10,715 nt of DNA from Pseudomonadota bacterium (lineage in GTDB: Bacteria > Pseudomonadota > Alphaproteobacteria > Rhodospirillales > 2-02-FULL-58-16). The translations under genes and the position numbers were made by a program. The notes beneath the pieces were generated by a model that was not told the origin of the DNA, made no database searches, and saw nothing but the letters and a program-made list of their open reading frames with translations. This document shows, piece by piece, positions 6,671-10,715 of this stretch; the stretch's first letter is position 1, and the number at the start of each line of letters is the position of its first letter. The DNA is taken from assembly GCA_022567015.1 (NCBI GenBank), contig JADFHR010000105.1, positions 1 to 10,715 on the forward strand. The letters run 5' to 3'.

Positions 6671-7999
6671 ATGCGTACGATCAAACGCGCCGTTATTTCC
6701 ACCGCGTTCCTGGCATTGATGGCGGGCTTGCCGGGTGCGGCTTTGGCCGCCGATCCCGCGGCCATTGACTGGTCCAAAATTCGAACCAAAACAGTGACCC
6801 TTTTCTACCCCGGACAGTCGACCTACCAGTGGTTGCGCAGCCGCGACCACAAGCGCGCCTACAAGAAGGTGCTGAAAGGCGACAGCTGCGTTTCCTGCCA
6901 CGAAGAGGAGGAAGCGGATATGGGCAATCTGATCGTCGCCGGAAAACGCCTGGAGCCGGCCCCGATTCCCGGCAAGAACGGGTCCATCGAGCTGGCCGTA
7001 CAGGCCGCCCACGACGACGACTATCTCTACTGGCGGTTCCGCTGGAAATCCAACATGGACCGCGAAGGGCGCATGCACGACTACATGATGTTCGATGGCA
7101 AGACGTGGACGTTCTACGGCAGTCACCGCGCGAAGGACGCGGTCCGGGAAGGCAGGCAGCCGCCCCTCTACGAGGATCGCCTGGCCATCATGGTCGATGA
7201 CGGCAGCGTGCCGTTGTTCGCCCAACAGGGCTGCTGGCTTTCCTGCCACGACAGCATGCGCGATATGCCGAATGCGCCAGCCGCGGCGGCGGTCAAGGGC
7301 CATGCCTATCTGGGCAAAACCTTAAACAAGAAGGACATCCGCAAGTTCCTGCCGTCCTCGCGCACCGACGGGAACGCCGGTTGGGACACGGTCAAGATGC
7401 CCGGGGAAATCGCCAAGATCAAGGCCGCGGGCGGCTTCCTTGACCTGATGCAGTGGCGCGTCCACCGCTCCAATCCGGTCGGCATGGCCGACGACGGGTA
7501 CGTGCTTCAGTACCGCCTGTTCGACGCCGGAAAGAAAATGTTCTCGTGGAACGTCGACAAAAAGACGATGACGCCGAAGTACATGTTCGACCCCGCCAAG
7601 GTCGGCTTCAAGGCGTTGCGCGAGGGCGACATCGGCGATGCCGGCAAGCCCATGGCCGTCATCCGCGGGATCAACGCCGTGGCGTACGACCCCGATGCCG
7701 GCTGGAAGGAAGGCGATATCCTTCCCGGCCGCCTGCTGAGCACCAGGACCGAGGGCTCGGCCGGGGACAACGACTGGGCCAAAGGTGTGTGGAAGGACGG
7801 CGCCTACACCTTGGTCTTCAGGCGGAAGCTGGACACCGGCCATCCCGAGGACGACAAGGTCCTCAAGGTCGGCGGCGTCTACACGGTCGGTTTCGCCGTG
7901 CATGACGACAACGTGACGACGCGGTTCCATCACGTGGGCTTCCCGCTGAGCCTGGGTATCGGAGTCAAGGCGGATATTCAGGCAACGACCCTGAAATAA
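6671..7999 (+). CDS. Periplasmic cytochrome with ethylbenzene-dehydrogenase-related heme domain
   Basis: The ATG at 6671 is selected over the longer open frame because AGGAGGA (6657-6663) sits 7 nt before it and a clear signal peptide starts there (residues 1-26, ALA cleavage). The product is 442 residues. A heme-c site, CVSCH (73-77), sits in a short N-terminal segment. It is followed by a beta-rich domain of the EB_dh type (gamma subunits of type II DMSO-reductase-family enzymes and related cytochromes): ELAVQAAHDDDYLYWRFRW (107-125), FAQQGCWLSCHDSM (183-196) and the C-terminal FAVHDDNVTTRFHHVGFPLS (408-427). The GCWLSCH segment gives a CX3CH spacing (188-193), which may be an unusual heme site or a disulfide. 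The domain typically binds heme b through Met and Lys; those ligands cannot be assigned by eye. No Mo-enzyme alpha or FeS beta subunit is nearby. Role: electron transfer or an undescribed redox activity in the periplasm, under an FNR-type promoter. Confidence 0.8.
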   Translation: MRTIKRAVISTAFLALMAGLPGAALAADPAAIDWSKIRTKTVTLFYPGQSTYQWLRSRDHKRAYKKVLKGDSCVSCHEEEEADMGNLIVAGKRLEPAPIPGKNGSIELAVQAAHDDDYLYWRFRWKSNMDREGRMHDYMMFDGKTWTFYGSHRAKDAVREGRQPPLYEDRLAIMVDDGSVPLFAQQGCWLSCHDSMRDMPNAPAAAAVKGHAYLGKTLNKKDIRKFLPSSRTDGNAGWDTVKMPGEIAKIKAAGGFLDLMQWRVHRSNPVGMADDGYVLQYRLFDAGKKMFSWNVDKKTMTPKYMFDPAKVGFKALREGDIGDAGKPMAVIRGINAVAYDPDAGWKEGDILPGRLLSTRTEGSAGDNDWAKGVWKDGAYTLVFRRKLDTGHPEDDKVLKVGGVYTVGFAVHDDNVTTRFHHVGFPLSLGIGVKADIQATTLK

Positions 8000-8006
8000 C
8001 CGACGC

Positions 8007-8037
8007 GCGGGCAGGGTCCGGACCGGGCCCTGCCCGC
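8007..8037 (+). terminator. Strong GC-rich hairpin after the EB_dh-type gene
   Basis: GCGGGCAGGG (8007-8016) pairs perfectly with CCCTGCCCGC (8028-8037). The stem can extend inward by four more pairs, including one wobble, to a 3-nt loop. It starts 7 bp after the stop codon. No T-run follows, so termination may be partial or factor-assisted. Confidence 0.55.
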
Positions 8038-8089
8038 CGCCGGTGGCGCGGTGGTGGTGACAGGCGGCTTGGCGGAATTCGAACCGAAG

Positions 8090-8116
8090 GGCGGCGCCGG
8101 TACGACGGGCGCCGCC
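8090..8116 (+). repeat. Perfect inverted repeat in the leader of the RquA-like gene
   Basis: GGCGGCGCC (8090-8098) and GGCGCCGCC (8108-8116) are exact reverse complements around a 9-nt loop. They end 14 nt before the ATG at 8131. The hairpin sits just upstream of where a ribosome would bind and could affect translation. No strong Shine-Dalgarno sequence is visible between it and the ATG. Confidence 0.4.
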
Positions 8117-8130
8117 GGGTCCGTGGTGAA

Positions 8131-8940
8131 ATGGACGCAAGCGTCGACGTCATCGAGGCACGGGAGGTGGAGCGGCAGACTCCACGTGGCCTCGTCCCGC
8201 CCGCCCTACCGCCGTCCGCGGCCCTGGCCCCGGCGATCCCGGACTACCTCATGGATACCTACTACTGGGCCTATCTGAATCCGCGCAACGTCCGGCTTCT
8301 CGACCGGGAAATCGTGGTGTCGGTCATTCTGTGGGGCCAGCACCGGCGTCTCCGGCGGGAGGCCTTCCGGGAACTGCGGCCGGGACAAAACGTGTTGCAG
8401 CCGGCCTGCGTGTATGGGGATTTCTCCCCCGCCCTGGCCCGCCATCTCGGTCCCCGGGGGCGCCTGGAGGTCATCGATGTCGCCCCCATTCAGGTGGCCG
8501 GCTGCCGGCGCAAGCTGCGGGGGTTCCCCCAGGCGACCGTGCGCCATGCCGATGCCGCCGCCCCGGGGGGCGGGCCCTACGACGCGGTGTGCTGCTATTT
8601 CCTGCTGCACGAGCTTCCCGAGGACTACAAGCGCGCCGTCGTCGATGCGCTGTTGATGAGCGTCGTCCCCGGCGGCAAGGTGGTGTTCATGGATTACCAC
8701 AAACCCCACCCGGCCCACCCCCTGAAGGGGGTGACAAGCATTGTCTTCGACACCCTGGAACCCTACGCGAAAAGCCTCTGGCGCCATGAGATCTCCGATT
8801 TCGCCGGCGCCGCCGAAGGGTTCACATGGCGCAAGGAAACCTATTTCGGCGGTCTTTACCAGAAGACCGTCGCCCGCCGCCTGGCCGTGCCGGCGAGGGA
8901 ACAGGACGCGCCACGCCACACCCATTGCGCCCCAGAATAA
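8131..8940 (+). CDS. rquA: RquA-family SAM-binding protein (rhodoquinone biosynthesis type)
   Basis: This 269-residue protein has a class I methyltransferase-like fold. RquA converts ubiquinone to rhodoquinone by transferring an amino group from SAM. Matching features are IPDYLMDTYYWAYLNPRNVR (36-55) followed by DREIVVSVILWG (58-69); the degenerate SAM motif VLQPACVYGD (88-97) in place of the usual GxGxG; VIDVAPIQ (114-121); FLLHELPE (157-164); MDYHKPHPAHPLKG (187-200); and LEPYAKSLWRHEI (209-221). The ACVYGD motif and the WAY...ILWG block are what I associate with RquA rather than UbiE/UbiG. The N-terminal 30 residues are Pro/Ala-rich and poorly conserved-looking. No strong ribosome site precedes the ATG. 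It follows the EB_dh-type gene by 131 bp with a hairpin between, and has no FNR box of its own. It may rely on read-through. A paralogous RquA-like function without rhodoquinone production cannot be excluded. Confidence 0.7.
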   Translation: MDASVDVIEAREVERQTPRGLVPPALPPSAALAPAIPDYLMDTYYWAYLNPRNVRLLDREIVVSVILWGQHRRLRREAFRELRPGQNVLQPACVYGDFSPALARHLGPRGRLEVIDVAPIQVAGCRRKLRGFPQATVRHADAAAPGGGPYDAVCCYFLLHELPEDYKRAVVDALLMSVVPGGKVVFMDYHKPHPAHPLKGVTSIVFDTLEPYAKSLWRHEISDFAGAAEGFTWRKETYFGGLYQKTVARRLAVPAREQDAPRHTHCAPE

Positions 8941-9013
8941 CGCCATTTCGGAAACCGGGGAGGCGCCTGTCCTGCCGGGCATTGTGGCCGGGCGCGGTCG
9001 GTTCCGGTGACGG

Positions 9014-9043
9014 CTTCCGGGCCGGTCCGCGCCCCTCTATGAT
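9014..9043 (+). promoter_or_regulatory. Candidate promoter for nnr
   Basis: TATGAT (9038-9043, 5 of 6 to the -10 consensus) lies in a small AT-rich island, 41 nt before the ATG. A poor -35 candidate, TTCCGG, sits at 9015-9020 with 17-bp spacing. It suggests that nnr is transcribed independently of the respiratory genes. Confidence 0.35.
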
Positions 9044-9083
9044 TATGTATTAGCCGTGGATATCGCAGGGTACGGGTCCGGCC

Positions 9084-10559
9084 ATGACCGATAACGTGTT
9101 GCTCTCCGTCGAGGAAATGTCCAGGGCCGACGCCGCGGCCATCGCCGGCGGCGTGCCCGGCCTGGACCTCATGGAGAACGCCGGCACCGCCATCGCCGAC
9201 GAAATCCGCCGCCGCTGGCAGCCGCGGCCGGTGGTGGTGCTCTGTGGCCCCGGCAACAACGGCGGCGACGGCTTCGTGGTGGCGCGCCTGCTGGCGGCGG
9301 CGGGGTGGCCGGTTACGGTTGCGCTGTTGGGGTCGCGGGACGCCCTGAAAGGCGACGCCGCGGCCAATGCCGGGCGCTGGACGGGTGAGGCGGCGCCCGT
9401 GGACCGTGCCGTGCTGGATGGGTGCGGCCTCGTGGTCGACGCCTTGTTCGGCGCCGGGTTGGCGCGGCCCCTGGAGGGCGCGGCGCGGGCCGTGGTCGAG
9501 GCCATAGGCGAAAGGAAGCTCGACTGCGTGTCCGTGGACGTGCCCAGCGGCGTCCACGGCGATACCGGCCAGGTCCTGGGCGCGGCGCCCCAGGCCTCCG
9601 TTTGCGTCACCTTTTTCCGCCGCAAGCCCGGCCACCTGCTGCTGCCGGGCCGGACCCTGGCCGGCGACGTGGTGGTCGCCGACATCGGCATCCCGGACTC
9701 CGTCCTCACCGACATCGGCGCGCGGACTTTCGTCAACGGATGCGGGCTTTGGCTGGATCGCTACCCGTGGGCCGGAGCCGGCGCCAACAAGTACAGCCGC
9801 GGCCACGCGGTGGTGGTGGGCGGCCCTGAAATGCCCGGCGCGGCGCGCCTGGCGGCCCTCGGGGCACGGCGCATCGGGGCCGGCCTGGTGACCATCGCCG
9901 CCCCGCCCGAGGCCTTTTCCATCTTTGCCGCCGGCCCGCCGGGAACCCTGGTCAAGCCGGTGGCGGACGATGGGGAATTCGCGGAGTTTCTCTCCGACCC
10001 GCGCAAGAAGGCGGTCCTCGTCGGACCGGGCGCCGGGGTCTCGGACGGCACCCGCCGCCGGGCGCTGGCGGCCCTCAAGGCGGAGAAGGCCTGTGTGCTG
10101 GACGCCGACGCCCTGACCGTCTTCCGGGACGATCCCGAGACGCTGTTTTCGGCCATCGCCGGGCCCTGCCTGCTGACCCCCCACGAAGGGGAATTCGCCC
10201 GCCTGTTCCCGGCCGGCGGGGACAAGCTGACCCGCGCCCGCGACGCCGCCCGGCGCAGCGGCGCCGTGGTCCTGCTCAAAGGGCCCGACACGGTGATCGC
10301 CGCCGCCGACGGCCGCGCCGTCATCAATGCCGACGCCCCGCCCGAGCTGGCGACGGCGGGCTCGGGTGACGTGCTGGCCGGAATTGCGCTCGGCCTGATG
10401 GTCCAGGGCATGGACGTCTTCGACGCGGCGTGCGCCGCCGCCTGGATACACGGCGCCGCGGCGGCGGCCTTCGGACCCGGACTGATCGCCGAGGACCTGT
10501 TGGACGTGCTGCCCCGCGTCGTGCGGCGCCTCAAGGAAAACGGCCGCACGGGGGCTTGA
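9084..10559 (+). CDS. nnr: Bifunctional NAD(P)HX epimerase / ADP- or ATP-dependent dehydratase
   Basis: This 491-residue protein repairs hydrated NAD(P)H. The N-terminal YjeF_N domain (about 1-215) epimerises R-NAD(P)HX to S. The C-terminal ribokinase-like domain (about 235-485) dehydrates S-NAD(P)HX, usually using ADP in bacteria. Epimerase signatures are LMENAG (29-34), GPGNNGGDGFVVAR (55-68), VDALFGAG (118-125) and VDVPSGVHGDTG (151-162). Dehydratase signatures are NKYSRGHAVVVGG (235-247), VGPGAG (313-318), DADAL (340-344), TPHEGEFARL (365-374) and ATAGSGDVLAG (423-433). Both domains appear complete and full length. The ATG at 9084 begins directly at the typical LLSVEEM start of the family. 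This is a housekeeping gene. In many alphaproteobacteria it precedes glnB-glnA, but here an insertion sequence follows instead. Confidence 0.95.
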   Translation: MTDNVLLSVEEMSRADAAAIAGGVPGLDLMENAGTAIADEIRRRWQPRPVVVLCGPGNNGGDGFVVARLLAAAGWPVTVALLGSRDALKGDAAANAGRWTGEAAPVDRAVLDGCGLVVDALFGAGLARPLEGAARAVVEAIGERKLDCVSVDVPSGVHGDTGQVLGAAPQASVCVTFFRRKPGHLLLPGRTLAGDVVVADIGIPDSVLTDIGARTFVNGCGLWLDRYPWAGAGANKYSRGHAVVVGGPEMPGAARLAALGARRIGAGLVTIAAPPEAFSIFAAGPPGTLVKPVADDGEFAEFLSDPRKKAVLVGPGAGVSDGTRRRALAALKAEKACVLDADALTVFRDDPETLFSAIAGPCLLTPHEGEFARLFPAGGDKLTRARDAARRSGAVVLLKGPDTVIAAADGRAVINADAPPELATAGSGDVLAGIALGLMVQGMDVFDAACAAAWIHGAAAAAFGPGLIAEDLLDVLPRVVRRLKENGRTGA

Positions 10560-10561
10560 AT

Positions 10562-10575
10562 CGCCGGCGCCGGCG
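10562..10575. repeat. Perfect 14-bp palindrome CGCCGGCGCCGGCG
   Basis: This self-complementary GC block starts 3 bp after the nnr stop codon. It may contribute to 3'-end formation, but there is no loop or T-run to support a standard terminator. Confidence 0.3.
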
Positions 10576-10655
10576 GTCAATCCTGGGACTAGAGCACATT
10601 CCGAGCTGCGTGAATCGGTTTTAGGGATTCCCATTTGGTGGCGGATATGATTCAA

Positions 10656-10684
10656 CATGCTGGCTGGAGAAGGAGGCCAGCATG
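10656..10684 (+). repeat. Hairpin carrying the transposase ribosome binding site in its loop
   Basis: CATGCTGGC (10656-10664) and GCCAGCATG (10676-10684) are perfect 9-bp arms. The loop between them is TGGAGAAGGAG, and the Shine-Dalgarno-like AAGGAGG spans its 3' edge. Folding could limit transposase translation. It may also provide an out-of-frame ATG at 10682. Confidence 0.55.
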
Positions 10685-10685
10685 G

Positions 10686-10715
10686 ATGGGAATGAGCCTC
10701 TCGAACGACCTTCGT
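10686..10715 (+). CDS. IS630-family transposase, N-terminal fragment (runs off the window)
   Basis: Ten codons are visible from the ATG at 10686, reading MGMSLSNDLR. SLSNDLR is the typical opening of IS630-family transposases in alphaproteobacteria and leads into a helix-turn-helix region beyond the window. The ATG at 10692 is an alternative start. GGAGG (10672-10676) precedes by 9 nt. The ATG at 10682 is in another frame. Confidence 0.7.
   Translation, partial: MGMSLSNDLR

Larger units (their letters stand above)
10590..10715 (+). mobile_element. Left end of an IS630-family insertion sequence (cut by the window)
   Basis: The end of the window contains a leader and the transposase start of an IS630-type element. 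The probable tip is GAGCACATTCCGAG, right after a TA dinucleotide (10590-10591). That fits the family, which inserts at and duplicates TA. A subterminal inverted repeat GAATC/GATTC (10612-10616, 10626-10630) could be part of the transposase-binding region. The exact left boundary cannot be confirmed without the right end. Confidence 0.7.

Noticed and set aside
8856..10658. Minus-strand open frame of 600 codons opposite nnr
   Set aside because: It lies over nnr, which has all family motifs. The antisense translation has no recognisable motifs and runs into the IS630 leader, so it is a GC-driven shadow.
1..10715. CRISPR arrays, tRNA or rRNA genes
   Set aside because: No regularly spaced repeats and no recognisable tRNA or rRNA sequences were seen on either strand.

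Overview
The window looks like a GC-rich alphaproteobacterial chromosome, most likely Rhodospirillales-like. The evidence is the codon usage, a bifunctional Nnr protein, an RquA-type methyltransferase, FNR-type boxes on anaerobic genes and an IS630-type element. The exact organism cannot be fixed from the sequence alone.

Layout. (1) Positions 1-1856 hold the 3' part of a regulatory gene whose start lies left of the window: winged-helix/BTAD, TolB-like and TPR regions, with no cyclase domain. (2) A 299-bp gap (1857-2155) holds inverted repeats and a probable terminator for the next gene. (3) dadA (2156-3409, minus strand) encodes an FAD-dependent D-amino-acid dehydrogenase. (4) Diverging from it is the core of the window, 3540-8940: a diheme c-type cytochrome, a membrane-anchored NapC/NirT tetraheme cytochrome, an outer-membrane beta-barrel protein, a periplasmic cytochrome of the ethylbenzene-dehydrogenase-related heme family, and an RquA-like SAM-binding protein (rhodoquinone biosynthesis family). 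(5) nnr (9084-10559) encodes NAD(P)HX epimerase/dehydratase, a housekeeping repair enzyme. (6) The left end of an IS630-family insertion sequence starts near 10590, and the first codons of its transposase run off the right edge.

How the core works together. Three perfect or near-perfect TTGAY-N4-GTCAA boxes lie upstream of the diheme cytochrome (3540-3553), the beta-barrel gene (5226-5239) and the EB_dh-type cytochrome (6469-6482). For the first two, a -10-like hexamer sits where a class II FNR promoter would have it. The set therefore looks like a small regulon under FNR/Dnr/FixK-type control. The proteins can be ordered as quinol -> NapC-type tetraheme -> diheme cytochrome -> EB_dh-type heme protein, with a porin for solute passage and RquA adjusting the quinone pool. 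No recognisable catalytic reductase (molybdopterin, cd1, copper or multiheme) is in the window. The terminal electron acceptor is thus unknown, and this is the most interesting open question here.
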